Below, in pieces: positions 49,505 through 59,300 of a stretch of 64,000 nucleotides of DNA; the stretch's first letter is position 1, and the number at the start of each line of letters is the position of its first letter. The position numbers and the translations under genes were made by a program. This DNA is from Candidatus Tectimicrobiota bacterium (GTDB lineage: Bacteria; JACPUC01): positions 1 through 64,000 of the forward strand of contig JACPUC010000010.1 of NCBI GenBank assembly GCA_016192455.1, written 5' to 3'. The notes under the pieces are model-generated. The model saw only the letters and a program-made list of their open reading frames with translations, ran no database searches and was not told where the DNA came from.

Positions 49505-51100
49505 ATGGCTGAGACGTACGACCTCATCGTCATCGGCGGCGGCCACAACGGCCTGGCGGTCGCCGCCTACCTGGCCCGCGCCGGGCAGCGCGTCATCGTC
49601 CTCGAGCACGGGGAACGCGTCGGCGGCGGCTTGAGCACGGAGGAGGTGACCCTGCCCGGCTTCAAGCACAACCTGCACTCGCAGGGGCACCGCGAAGGGC
49701 CGGTGAACCGCACCCTGGAGCTGGAGAAGCACGGCCTGCGCTACGTGCGTCCCGACCCGAACTACAGCATGGTCTTCGAGGACGGCAGCAGCCTCTGCCT
49801 CTATAAAGACCTGGAGCGCACCGTCGAGAACATCGCGCAGTTCTCGAAGCACGACGCCGTGGCCTACCGCAAGCTCTTCGACAAGTTCAAGCATCTGCGG
49901 CAGATCGTCCTCTCCTCCTGGTACATGCCGCCGCTGCCGCTGTCGAAGACCTACCAGGTGTTCGAGGGGACGGAGGACGGCCGCCTCTTCCTCTACATCC
50001 TCAACTCCTCGCCGATGAGCGTCATGGACGCCTTCTTCGAGCACCCGCGCGTGAAGGCGTGGGCGCTGCTCATGTCGATGCAGGGATCCATCGCGCCGGA
50101 CGCCTTCGGCATGGGGGCGCTCATCCCGCTCCTCTTCGTCGGCATGCACGACCACCCGTACGGCGTCTGCGTCGGCGGCTCCTGGGAGATGGCGCGCGCC
50201 ATGCAAGCCTGCCTCGAGGAGGCCGGCGGCACGGTGCGCACGGGGGCGCGCGTGCGGAAAATCCTCCTCGAGCAGGGGGAGGCGCGGGCGGTGCTGCTGG
50301 AGGACGGCACGGAGATTCGCGCCAAGAAGGCCATCGCCAGCAACACGAACGTGCGCATGACGATGCTCGACCTGGTGGGCGAGGAGCACCTGGAGGCCGA
50401 CTTCGCGCGCGGCGTGCGCGCCTTCGAGGGGGATGAACTGGCGCTGCTCACGGTGCACTACGCCCTCGACGAGGCGCCGCGCTTCGTGGCCGCGCAGGGC
50501 AACCCCGACGTGGCGCGCTGCTGGCTCATCGCCTGGGGGGTGGAGAACCCACGGCACATCCAGGAGATCGTCAACGACATCCGCGCCCGCACCCTGCCGC
50601 GCCGCATCCTGGGGTTCGGCGGCTCGCCGACGGCGAATGATCCCTCCCAGGCGCCCCCGGGCAAGCACACGGCGTTCATCTGGACTTTCGTCCCCTACCA
50701 CCTGCCGCAAGGACCGGAGAGTTGGCCGCGGGTGCAGGAGGCGTATGCCGATGCGATCCAGGCCGCGTGGCGCGCCTACGCTCCGAACATGACCGGCGAC
50801 GCCATCCTCGGCCGCTACGTCTACACGCCGCGCGACATCGAGCTGAAGGTCCCCTCCATGTTCCATGGCTCCATTCAGCACGGTCACGCCGGCCCCAACC
50901 AGCTTGGGCCGTTCCGTCCCGTGCCCGGCTGGGCCAACTACCGCATGCCGATCAAGAAGCTCTACCTGTGCGGCTCCTCGGCCCACCCGATGGGGGGGAT
51001 CGCCGGCGCGCCCGGCTTCAACGCCGCCGGCGTCATCTGCGACGACCTCGGCCTGAAGAAGTGGTGGTGGCGCTCGCGCGAGGAGCGCCGGAAGGGCTGA
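49505..51100 (+). CDS. PYROXD2/CrtI-like NAD(P)/FAD-dependent oxidoreductase (copy C)
   Basis: 531-aa paralogue of the flavoproteins at 15335 and 17670. FAD site [18 protein letters not shown] then VIVLEHGERVGGGLS; C-terminal contact LYLCGSSAHPMGGIAGAPG. The central [21 protein letters not shown] and YTPRDIELKVPSMFHGS stretches align with copies A and B. Starts 33 nt after tsaD stops, but is unrelated in function. Three copies in 36 kb point to expansion of this family in the genome. Confidence 0.85.
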   Translation: MAETYDLIVIGGGHNGLAVAAYLARAGQRVIVLEHGERVGGGLSTEEVTLPGFKHNLHSQGHREGPVNRTLELEKHGLRYVRPDPNYSMVFEDGSSLCLYKDLERTVENIAQFSKHDAVAYRKLFDKFKHLRQIVLSSWYMPPLPLSKTYQVFEGTEDGRLFLYILNSSPMSVMDAFFEHPRVKAWALLMSMQGSIAPDAFGMGALIPLLFVGMHDHPYGVCVGGSWEMARAMQACLEEAGGTVRTGARVRKILLEQGEARAVLLEDGTEIRAKKAIASNTNVRMTMLDLVGEEHLEADFARGVRAFEGDELALLTVHYALDEAPRFVAAQGNPDVARCWLIAWGVENPRHIQEIVNDIRARTLPRRILGFGGSPTANDPSQAPPGKHTAFIWTFVPYHLPQGPESWPRVQEAYADAIQAAWRAYAPNMTGDAILGRYVYTPRDIELKVPSMFHGSIQHGHAGPNQLGPFRPVPGWANYRMPIKKLYLCGSSAHPMGGIAGAPGFNAAGVICDDLGLKKWWWRSREERRKG

Positions 51101-51304
51101 GAGCCGCGCCGCCCGACGCTTGTCGACCAGCCCGAAGGAAGCCATGGAGAGCCTTGAGGAGACGCCCCCAGGCGAGCCCGAAGGGGCCGGGGGTGCGAGC
51201 GCGGCGAGGGCGAACCTCCCGCGGCGCCCGGCTTGCGAAATCGCGCTGCCTGGGGCGGCGTCGGGGTGAGGGTCGGGTTTACCAGCAGTACAAGGAGGGG
51301 AGCC

Positions 51305-51550
51305 ATGAAGCTCAACGCGCTGAACCTCGGTCTTGCTGCAGGCATTCTGTGGGCCGCCGTGATGTTCGTCATGACGTTGATCTCCGCCGGCACCGGCTAC
51401 AGCGGAGAGTTTCTGAAGATGATGAGCGGCATCTACCCCGGCTACCGGGTGTCGGTGGCGGGGAGCATCATCGGCCTCATCTACGGCTTCGTGGACGGCT
51501 TCGTCGGCCTCTACCTCTTCGGCAAGCTCTACAACTGGCTGACGCGCTGA
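51305..51550 (+). CDS. Small membrane protein of the type annotated as bacteriophage holin
   Basis: 81 aa, two hydrophobic segments (LAAGILWAAVMFVMTLISAG and GSIIGLIYGFVDGFVGLYLFG) separated by a short GYxGYRVSVAG turn. Proteins of this pattern (YPGYRVSVAGSIIGLIYGF) are widespread in Desulfobacterota-like and related genomes as single chromosomal genes and are labelled holin by homology only. No phage genes are near. GAGGGG-like site before the ATG. Function unknown. Confidence 0.75.
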   Translation: MKLNALNLGLAAGILWAAVMFVMTLISAGTGYSGEFLKMMSGIYPGYRVSVAGSIIGLIYGFVDGFVGLYLFGKLYNWLTR

Positions 51551-51695
51551 GGCCCGCGGGGCCATCCGCCCGGCAGCCGAGACGAGGCGAAGAGAAGCCG
51601 GCGCTCGGCAGGCGAACGAAGCGGGCGAGCGAAGCAGCGAGCCATGGCCTGCCGTGGCGCTTCGCAGCCGCGGGAGGGGTGCGAGGAGACGCAGG

Positions 51696-52172
51696 ATGAT
51701 CGACCTGGAAGCGACAAAGACCGCGCAGAAGACCTCCTCGCTGCTCGTGGCCTTCGAGGAGCGCTGGCTCGAACCTCTCCTGCGCAACCGCGTCTCCGTG
51801 GTCTTTCGCAAGCGCCTCCCCGGCGTGCCGAGTCCCGACTGGCTCTACCTCTACGTCGCCGATCCCACCAGCGCCATCATCGGCCGGGCGCGCGTGCAGC
51901 GCTACGAGCGCATGTTCGTCAACGACGCCATCGCCATTGCCCAACGCGGCGGTCTGACGCGCGACGCCCTGCGCGACTACGCCACGGCCTTTGACCGCCT
52001 CTCCGTCTTCACCATCGGACCCATCGCGGAGAGCCAGAAGCCGATCTACCTCAAGTACCTCATCGATGTCTTCCACTTCGAGCCGCCGGAGGAGTTCTAC
52101 GTCCTCTCGAAGGAGGGCAAGGCCGCCATCGACAAGCTCGGCGGCTGGGTGGACGAGCAGGCTCAGCCCTAA
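51696..52172 (+). CDS. ASCH-like domain protein
   Basis: 158 aa from the ATG at 51696. A beta-rich segment VVFRKRLPGVPSPDWLYLYVADPTSAIIGRARV resembles ASCH/EVE (PUA-like) nucleic-acid-binding domains. The rest is helical, ending EEFYVLSKEGKAAIDKLGGW. Function not known; family members bind modified nucleotides or RNA. It stands alone before the Fic gene, 137 nt apart. The domain call is by eye and uncertain. Confidence 0.55.
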   Translation: MIDLEATKTAQKTSSLLVAFEERWLEPLLRNRVSVVFRKRLPGVPSPDWLYLYVADPTSAIIGRARVQRYERMFVNDAIAIAQRGGLTRDALRDYATAFDRLSVFTIGPIAESQKPIYLKYLIDVFHFEPPEEFYVLSKEGKAAIDKLGGWVDEQAQP

Positions 52173-52228
52173 CGCGAGGAGCGGCGCACTACGGAAGAAT
52201 CGCTTTCCACGCCACCGCCCGCCCTTGC

Positions 52229-52291
52229 TTAAGAAAAGTTTTGGCCCTATCTTTTCTTAACGTCTCCCGTTAGGAAAAAATCTTTCTTTAC
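52229..52291 (+). promoter_or_regulatory. Palindromic operator upstream of the Fic gene
   Basis: Perfect 10-bp inverted repeat TTAAGAAAAG (52229-52238) / CTTTTCTTAA (52251-52260), 12-bp spacer. A second, imperfect copy follows (TTAGGAAA ... TTTCTTTA, about 52271-52291). Both lie within 80 nt of the fic start. The encoded Fic protein carries a C-terminal winged helix that could bind here. Confidence 0.65.
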
Positions 52292-52309
52292 CCTCTGCCG
52301 GAGACCGCG

Positions 52310-53476
52310 GTGTACAGCGAACGTTCCGGCCGCGCCGAGAAACTGGGCCCACGCGCGGAGCCCTACTACGCCTTCATCCCCCAGCCGCTGCCGCCGAAGC
52401 CGCCCCTCGTGCTCGACGCCGAGCTGCTCGACCTGTCGGAGGAAGCGAATCGCTCTCTGGGACGCTTGGACGGCGTTACGGCGATCCTGCCCGACACCTT
52501 GTTGTTCCTTTACTTCTACGTTCGCAAGGAAGCGCTGCTCTCCTCGCAGATCGAAGGCACTCAGTCGTCCCTCGCTGACTTGCTTCTCTTTGAGTATGAC
52601 GAGGTTCCAGGGGTGCCGCTCGACGACGTGCGTGAGGTTTCGAACTACGTCGCCGCCATGAACCACGGGCTGGAAAGGATAAAGAGCGGCTTCCCCTTGT
52701 CGCTTCGACTCCTGCGCGAAGTCCATGGGGTGCTCTTGGCAAAAGGACGCGGCAGCGAGAAATCACCAGGTGAGTTCAGGACGAGCCAGAACTGGGTGGG
52801 GGGGAGTCGCCCGGGAACGGCGCTCTTCGTGCCGCCCCCGGCCGCGATGGTGATTCCTTGCATGGGGGCGCTCGAAAAGTTCCTCCATGACGATCCCGAG
52901 AAGACTTCCGTCCTCATCAAGGCAGCCCTGACGCACGTCCAGTTTGAGAGCATCCACCCATTCCTCGACGGCAATGGTCGTCTCGGCAGGCTGCTCATCA
53001 CCCTGCTGCTGTGCGCGGCCGAGGCGCTGCATGAACCGCTCCTCTACCTCAGCCTCTACTTCAAGCGCAACCGAGAGGCGTACTACGAGCACCTCCAGCG
53101 TGTCCGCACGCATGGCGAGTGGGAGGCTTGGGTGCGCTTCTTCCTGACCGGCGTCCGCGACACGGCCGATCAGGCGGCGCAGACCGCGCGGCGCATCCTG
53201 CAACTCTTCGAGGCGGACCAGCGCCGTATCGAGAGGATCGGCCGCGCCGCCGGGTCATGCCTGCGCGTGCACCAGTATCTTCAGAGAAGACCGCTCCTCT
53301 CCATCCCCAAGGCGGCGCGCGACCTCAAGCTCTCGCCGCCGACGCTAAGAACGTGTGTCAGACACCTCCAGACCCTCGGCATCCTTCGCGAAACCACCGG
53401 TCGAGCACGAAACCGGCTCTACGCCTACGACCGCTACCTGGCGATCCTCAGCGAAGGGACGGAGCCGCTGCCGTAG
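52310..53476 (+). CDS. Fic-domain AMP transferase with N-terminal inhibitory motif and C-terminal winged helix
   Basis: 388 aa, GTG start at 52310. The Fic motif HPFLDGNGRLGR lies at residues 216-227 with catalytic His216. The inhibitory helix (S/T)xxxE(G/N) is present as SSQIEGT with Ser78, Glu82, Gly83, placing it in class II (inhibitory motif N-terminal in the same chain). Before the Fic core is an N-terminal domain typical of DUF4172/Fic_N proteins. The last 80 residues (SIPKAARDLKLSPPTLRTCV, then LGILRETTGRARNR) form a winged helix. Fic enzymes add AMP to target proteins; the target is unknown. Autoregulation is suggested by the upstream palindromes. Confidence 0.9.
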   Translation: MYSERSGRAEKLGPRAEPYYAFIPQPLPPKPPLVLDAELLDLSEEANRSLGRLDGVTAILPDTLLFLYFYVRKEALLSSQIEGTQSSLADLLLFEYDEVPGVPLDDVREVSNYVAAMNHGLERIKSGFPLSLRLLREVHGVLLAKGRGSEKSPGEFRTSQNWVGGSRPGTALFVPPPAAMVIPCMGALEKFLHDDPEKTSVLIKAALTHVQFESIHPFLDGNGRLGRLLITLLLCAAEALHEPLLYLSLYFKRNREAYYEHLQRVRTHGEWEAWVRFFLTGVRDTADQAAQTARRILQLFEADQRRIERIGRAAGSCLRVHQYLQRRPLLSIPKAARDLKLSPPTLRTCVRHLQTLGILRETTGRARNRLYAYDRYLAILSEGTEPLP

Positions 53477-53549
53477 GCGGCTCAGGGAGTCTGCGCCGTC
53501 TCAGCGGCGGGAGCGTTCCGCCGCGCAGGTCCTTGACCCGGCATGCAAA

Positions 53550-53576
53550 CGGGCGGAAGCCTTGCGCTCCCGCCCG
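53550..53576. terminator. Bidirectional terminator hairpin between Fic and the secreted repeat protein
   Basis: Eleven-base arms CGGGCGGAAGC and GCTCCCGCCCG (one mismatch) with a 5-nt loop, between convergent genes. A second, smaller hairpin GCGGCGG / CCGCCGC lies at 53504-53524. Confidence 0.55.
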
Positions 53577-53637
53577 CAATGCACGCCTGCCTGCCTCGAC
53601 TCGCTTTCCCTCTCCTCCTCAGCCACTCCGGCGAGCG

Positions 53638-55383
53638 CTACTCCAACGGCGCCCCCGTAGCCACGCCTGGCGCTTCCACGACATCCGTCTCCGCCCCGCC
53701 GGAGGAGCCCAAAAGGAAGCGCGGCCCTGGGAACGGCTCGGGGAACGGGATGAAGCCGCCGTTCGGGGTCACCCGCAGGGCGTAGACGCCGGGCGGCACG
53801 GCGAGCAGGTAGAGGCCGTCGGTGTTCGTGAAGCCGCTGCTGGTGAACCTGCCGCCGCTGGCCGTGATCGTAACCTGGGCGCCGCTGACCGGGCGGTTCT
53901 CCTCATCGGTCACCCGCCCCGAGACGAAGAGGCCGTCGGGCAGCGCAATATCGAGGACGGTGTCTTGCCGCACGACGACCTCAGGCACCTCGGCGCCGGT
54001 GGGCGAGAGGACGGTCTCCGGCAGGCGGATGCCCACCTGGGGCGGCGTCAGCACACCGGTCGGCGGCGCCACGGCGACGCGGTACGTGCCGGCGGGAAGC
54101 GCCAGGGTGTAGTTGCCGCGCTCGTTGCTCGTGGCCTGGGTGCTGAAGTCGCGATCCTGGGCGCGGGCAGTGACGCGGGCACTCCGCACCAGCCCCTGCC
54201 GCTGGTCCAGGATGCGGCCGGAGAGGAGGAAGACATCGGGGACGGTGATGTCGAGGACCCGATCGCCGCGCACCTCGACCGCCTCGATAACGGTGGGGAA
54301 GCTGAGCGAGGGAGGCTGCGGCGGCGGCAGGAAGAAATCGGCGCTCTCCGGCGCGCCGGCGCGCAGGATTCCCGGCGGCGGCTCTTCCAACCCAATCGAA
54401 GTAGTGGCGGTGACGCGGTAGACGCCGCCGGGCAGGAACATCTGGTAGTGACCGTCGCGATCTAGCGAGCTAAAGCCGCTGCCGCCTTGGTTCTCCTCGG
54501 TGCGCGTGGCGAAGACCGAGCCGAAGGGCATCGGTTCGCCGCGCGCATCGCTGACGGCGCCGCTCAAGGAGAAGAGGTTTTCAAGCACCACGTCGCGCCG
54601 CAGCGGGCCGTTGATGTCCAGCGTCTCGACGAGACGGCGCTCGCCGAAGGGCGGAAACACGTAGAGCGAGTAGACCCCCGGGTCCTGCGCGAAGCGGTAG
54701 ATGCCGAGCGCGTTCGTGCTCACGGTCTGGCTCTCGGTCGGTGCGCCGTTCTCCCCCTCCTCCTGCCGCTCCAGGAGCAAGAGCACGTCGGGAACGGGGA
54801 GGCCGCTCGACGTCGTCACCAGGCCCACCAGCTCGATACCGCGGTGCAGCGTCACGTTCCGCACCGTGCTCGCTTGCACGTTCACCCCCTCCACCGTGGT
54901 CGCCACGAACGGCGGCGCGGGCGGCGCCAGCAAGGTCACCTCGGCGCTCCCCTCTTCGCCGCCTTGATCGCGGATGAGGATGGAGATGTTCGTCGTGCTC
55001 TCCGCCGAGAGGACCACGCTTGAGAAGGTGACGCGCACCGTCGAGGCGTCGAGGGCTTCGATGCGCAGCCCCGGCTCGCGCCCCCCGGTCTGCCTGAGGA
55101 TGTCGGCGACGATGAGCGAGCCGATATCCAGGCCATTGATGTTGTAGATCAAGGTGGTGGGGTCGAGGTCCCCGATGCCGTCGCCATCCATCAAGGTGAA
55201 GGAGAAGTCGAAGGGCTGGATCACCACGACGTTCGGGTTGATTTCCACGGACGGTGGCAACGCCGCGGCAGGCAGGGCCAGTCCAAGGACGAGCCCGGCA
55301 AGCAACACCGACAGGCAAAGCAGCGTTGCGCGGCGCGTCGTCTTGGCGCCGCCATGCGGTGTGGAACGAGCTGCGAGGTTCAT
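53638..55383 (-). CDS. Secreted protein with carboxypeptidase-regulatory-like repeats
   Basis: About 581 aa from MNLAARSTPH (55383). A signal peptide (LLCLSVLLAGLVLGLALPAAALP) leads to a beta-sandwich domain with a DGDGIGDLD acidic loop, perhaps calcium-binding. Then come at least four CarboxypepD_reg-like modules, each with a GxVxDxxGxPxPxAxVxxxxxG core: LVGLVTTSSGLPVPDVLLL, SLSGAVSDARGEPMPFGSVF, LSGRILDQRQGLVRSARVTA and VSGRVTDEENRPVSGAQVTI. These modules are structural, not catalytic. Divergent from the 2151-aa secreted protein; the two may act together at the cell surface. Confidence 0.85.
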   Translation of the reverse strand: MNLAARSTPHGGAKTTRRATLLCLSVLLAGLVLGLALPAAALPPSVEINPNVVVIQPFDFSFTLMDGDGIGDLDPTTLIYNINGLDIGSLIVADILRQTGGREPGLRIEALDASTVRVTFSSVVLSAESTTNISILIRDQGGEEGSAEVTLLAPPAPPFVATTVEGVNVQASTVRNVTLHRGIELVGLVTTSSGLPVPDVLLLLERQEEGENGAPTESQTVSTNALGIYRFAQDPGVYSLYVFPPFGERRLVETLDINGPLRRDVVLENLFSLSGAVSDARGEPMPFGSVFATRTEENQGGSGFSSLDRDGHYQMFLPGGVYRVTATTSIGLEEPPPGILRAGAPESADFFLPPPQPPSLSFPTVIEAVEVRGDRVLDITVPDVFLLSGRILDQRQGLVRSARVTARAQDRDFSTQATSNERGNYTLALPAGTYRVAVAPPTGVLTPPQVGIRLPETVLSPTGAEVPEVVVRQDTVLDIALPDGLFVSGRVTDEENRPVSGAQVTITASGGRFTSSGFTNTDGLYLLAVPPGVYALRVTPNGGFIPFPEPFPGPRFLLGSSGGAETDVVEAPGVATGAPLE

Positions 55384-56330
55384 AGCACCACCTCCTTGCG
55401 GGAATCGTCCTGAGAACAACGCGGCGCCACCTTCAGCATCGCCGCGCGAAGCTCATGGCGGGCCACCTCCAAAGCGCCGCCGCCGAGTCGCGGCGTGGCC
55501 GCCTCCATGACGCCCCAAGCGCGGCGGCCGCGAAGGTCCAGGAAGAGGCCGGGATGATCAGCGCCTTGCTGCCCGGCCAGGCAGTTCCGTCACCGGGCTG
55601 GTGGACCATCTCGGCCTTCGCACACCTCCCTGCGTTCGCCTCGGGAGAGTCTGTCCCGTCGCCGCCACCTCCGGCAAGAAAGCATACACTGTGCCAACCC
55701 CCGCGGGGCGGTGAGGGACGGCATCCCTCCGCCTACGAGGTAGCCCCCGCCTTCCGTCCCGTGCCGGCATCGTCCTCTCCCGGTGGGGCAACGCAGGCGC
55801 GGCGAATCGCGCTAGCCGGGACGACCGAGACGCGCGGCAAGGGGCAAGAGAAGGGGGCGTTTCGTCCGCCAGCGACAGCACCGGCTTGGCGCTCTTTCAT
55901 TCTTACCGAACCACCTGGCAAGAATGCCCGTCTTGAGCCGTCATTTGGTCTGGGGGGAGTGCGCGCCTTCGACCGGCTGTCGCGCAACCCTGGAGGCGGC
56001 GCCGCGAGCGCGAGCCGCGCCGCGAAAGCGTGTCGCCTGGCGAGCCGCGCCCGTGCTTGCCTGAATTCGCAAGTACCCGCATAATCATGCTACAGTGCGT
56101 AGAGCATGAGCTGGGCGGGGAGGTCTCCCCCTGCTTTGTTTCCTCCCCTCCGCGGCCTGCTGCACAACCGTCTCAATCATGGCTTAGAGAAGGGCGCGAG
56201 GGCAAAACAGAGACGGAGACGGCAGCTTTGCACGCTCCTCGCGCGTGGCGCCAAGCTGTCACATTGATCATCGTGTCCACGTGGCTGGCTGACGATCAGG
56301 CCTTACGGCGGCCGGGAGGATAGGCGCACC
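55384..56330. other. Long divergent intergenic region
   Basis: About 950 bases between two secreted repeat-protein genes. An open frame of about 200 codons crosses part of it on the plus strand but its peptide is rich in Pro, Ala and Gly with no recognisable family, so I do not call a gene. A promoter for the plus-strand gene is proposed at 56056-56084. I see no other structure. Confidence 0.5.
56056..56084 (+). promoter_or_regulatory. Candidate promoter of the 2151-aa protein gene
   Basis: TTGCCT (56056-56061), 17-bp spacer, CATAAT (56079-56084) in a local AT-rich spot, about 250 nt upstream of the ATG. A small inverted repeat CATGCT...AGCATG follows. Confidence 0.4.
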
Positions 56331-59300
56331 ATGGCAGCACGCAGGCTCATCCCAGGAGTGGCATGGCTATGGGGTTCAGAGCACCGTCGTGGCTCGTCCT
56401 TGCAGCGACGCCCTCCCCTCCCCGGCAGCCGCCGTGCCAGGCCACGCCGCGGGAGCCTTGCCGCGGCAGCGCCCGGAGCCTTTGCCGCGCTCCTCTGGCT
56501 TGGATTGCTCGCCACACTCCCCCTTGGCTTCGCACTCCCGGCGCAGGCGCAGGTGGTCTGCCAGACGGCGAACTTGACCCCTATCAGCCTGGGATCCCGC
56601 GTGCAGGGAAGCTTGACCAGTCGCGATTGCCTCTCCGTCGTCCGCACCACTTTCGCCGACCCGTACATTTTTTCAGGGAGAGCCGGACAGCGAATTACAC
56701 TTGAGCTGACCAGCGCCGACTTCGATGCCTACCTGATCCTGTTCGATTCCACCGGCTCCCCAATCGCGGAAGATGACGACAGCGGTGGGGAGAGGAACTC
56801 CCGCATCCTGGACTTCGTCCTTCCGGAGAGCGGCGACTATATTTTCGAAGCCACCTCCTTCGGCGCCGGCGGCAGCGGTGACTACGCGCTGAGCCTCCAG
56901 CTTACCGGCGAGACCGGCGGCGCGGGCGGCGCGTGCGCAACCGAGCCCCTCGACAGCAACGCCTCCGTTCAAGGCAGTCTCCTCGAGGGCGACTGCCAGT
57001 CGCGACGTCGCGCCGACGCTTTTGCTGATCTCTACACTTTCTTCGCTTCCGCCGGCCAGCGGGTCACCATCGACCTGCAGAGCAGCAGCTTCGACGCTTT
57101 CCTTCTCCTCGTCAACGAGGGGGGGGAGACCATCGCCTCGAACGACGACCGCGCCAGCGGCGACCGCAACGCGCTCATCACTGACTTCGAGATCCCCGCC
57201 GACGGCGCCTACACCATCGAGGTCACCTCCTTCGGCGCCGTCGGCGCCGGTGACTTCTTCGGCACCGGCGGCACCGGCGACTATCAGCTTGCGTTGCAGT
57301 CAGGCGAAGCACCGCCAGCCGCGACTGAGCCGCTTAGCATCTCGCCCGAGTCGACGACGGCGCGCCCCGGCGCCACCGTCACCTTCACCGCCAGCGGCAG
57401 CGACGTGGACCAGAACCCAGGCGGCATCATCTGGTCCGCTCCGGGCGCCAGCTTCGTGGGGTCGAGCGTGGGCGTGGCGCAGGTTACCTGGCTGGCCCCC
57501 AGCCGCGCCGGCAGCTTCGAGGTCGTCGTCACCAGCCAGGAGGGCGGGCGCGCCGTGGCGCAGGTGACCGTCGAGGGGACTGTGGTTCCGCCGACTACGA
57601 CGCTGAGTATCGCGCCGCAGACGGCAACGACCGCGCCCGGGCAGGTGCTCGCCTTCGTCGCCAGCGGCAGCGCCGTGACGCAGAACCTGCGCGGCATCAT
57701 CTGGTCCGCGCCGGGGGCCAGCTTCGAGGGCGCCAGCGTGGGGGTGTCCAGCGTGCGCTGGCGCGCCCCGAGCCAGGCAGGTCAGTACCAGGTCATCGTC
57801 ACCAGCGCGGACGGCCGGCGCGCCGCGGCGAGCGTCACCGTGGGGGCGGCGCCGACGCCCACGCCCACGCAACCCTCCGGACCGCCGGCGGACACCTCCA
57901 CCACCCGTATTGACCCCGCCGGCGATACCGACAACTTCAGCATGGACGTCGATCCGAATGAGGAGAGGGTGAGCGTCTTCATCGTCGGTGTCGACGACGC
58001 CCTCGACCCCAACCTCACCCTCCTTGGCCGCAGCGGCGAGACCGCGGTGTTCCGCGACGATCTGCGCCGGGGGACCGGCGAAGAGCGCCTCATCGGCACC
58101 CGCATCGGCGCCGTCAGCGCGGATGGCCTCGACTCCTTCATCGAAGGCCCCCCGACGACGAATACCTTCCGCATCGGCGGCTTCGGGTCAACGGTGGGCT
58201 CCTACCTCATCATGGTGGGGGGGCGGCGCATTGACCCGCAAGACGAAGCTGACCTCTTTGTCCTCGAAGGCGAGCTGCAGGGAACCTCGATCTGGGTTGC
58301 CGCCGTGGCGGTCGATACGGGCCTCGACCTGCTGATCGAAACCGTCGACGCGAACGGTCAGGTGGTGCGCTTCGCCGACGGCGACCCGGTCATGAACGAC
58401 GATAACGGCAGCGGGCCGGGCGGCACCACCGCCTCGCTGCAGAACTTCAGCGTCGTGGGCCGGCAGGCGCAGTCGCTCGATCCGCTCCTTACCCTGGTGG
58501 CCAGCGGCGGCGCCGAGCGGCGCTTCCGCGTGCGCAGCTTCAACGGCCAGAGCAGCGGTCGCTACCTCCTGGTCATCGGCAGCCCGCAGGTCTTTGGCGA
58601 GGGCGGCGGAGGGCCCACGCCGGGTGCCTCTTCTCTCGCCATCGATCCCAGCGAAGCGAGCATCCAACCTGGCGAGACGCTCGTCTTCACCGCCTTGGGC
58701 GGCGCCGCCGAGTTCAACGTCGGCGGCCTGGTCTGGTCCGCCTCGGCGGGAACCTTCACCACCTCGGTCTTCGGCACGGCCTCCGCCTCTTGGCAGGCGC
58801 CGCGGCTTCCCGGCGTCTACCGCGTGCAAGTGACGAGCAGCGACGGGGGCCAGGCGACCGCCGAGGTGCGCGTGGAAGGCGTGGCGCCGAGGCAGCAGTT
58901 CCAGTTTCTCTCCATCACCCCGAATGCCCCGGTGCTGCAAATGATCGGCGATACCGTGCAGCTTCGGGCGCTGGGATTCGGCCCCCTGGGAACGGAAGAC
59001 ATCACCGAGCAGGTGGAGTGGGCCGCGGCCAATGGGGCCGTGGCGAGCGTTTCGGACACCGGGCTGGTGACCGCCCAGGCCCGCGGTCTCACCCGGGTGA
59101 CGGCCTCGTTCGGCAGCCTCGTCGGCAGCGCCACAGTCAGCGTCCAGGGCACCGGGGCCGTCCAGATAGGCCGGCTCGTCGTCACCCCCTCGACCTTCAC
59201 CCTGCGCTCCGTCGGGGCGACGGTGCAGCTCAGCGCCGTGCTGGTGCAGGCGAGCGGCCGCGCGGACGTCAGCTCCTCGGCAACCTGGAACTCGAGCAAC

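Noticed and set aside
51305-51550. Phage holin marking a prophage
   Set aside because: No phage structural, integrase or lysis genes in the surroundings; the holin label for this family rests on weak similarity.
55455-56084. Possible 209-codon gene in the 0.95-kb divergent gap
   Set aside because: No ribosome site of note, no recognisable family, Pro/Ala/Gly-rich composition and it covers a likely promoter.
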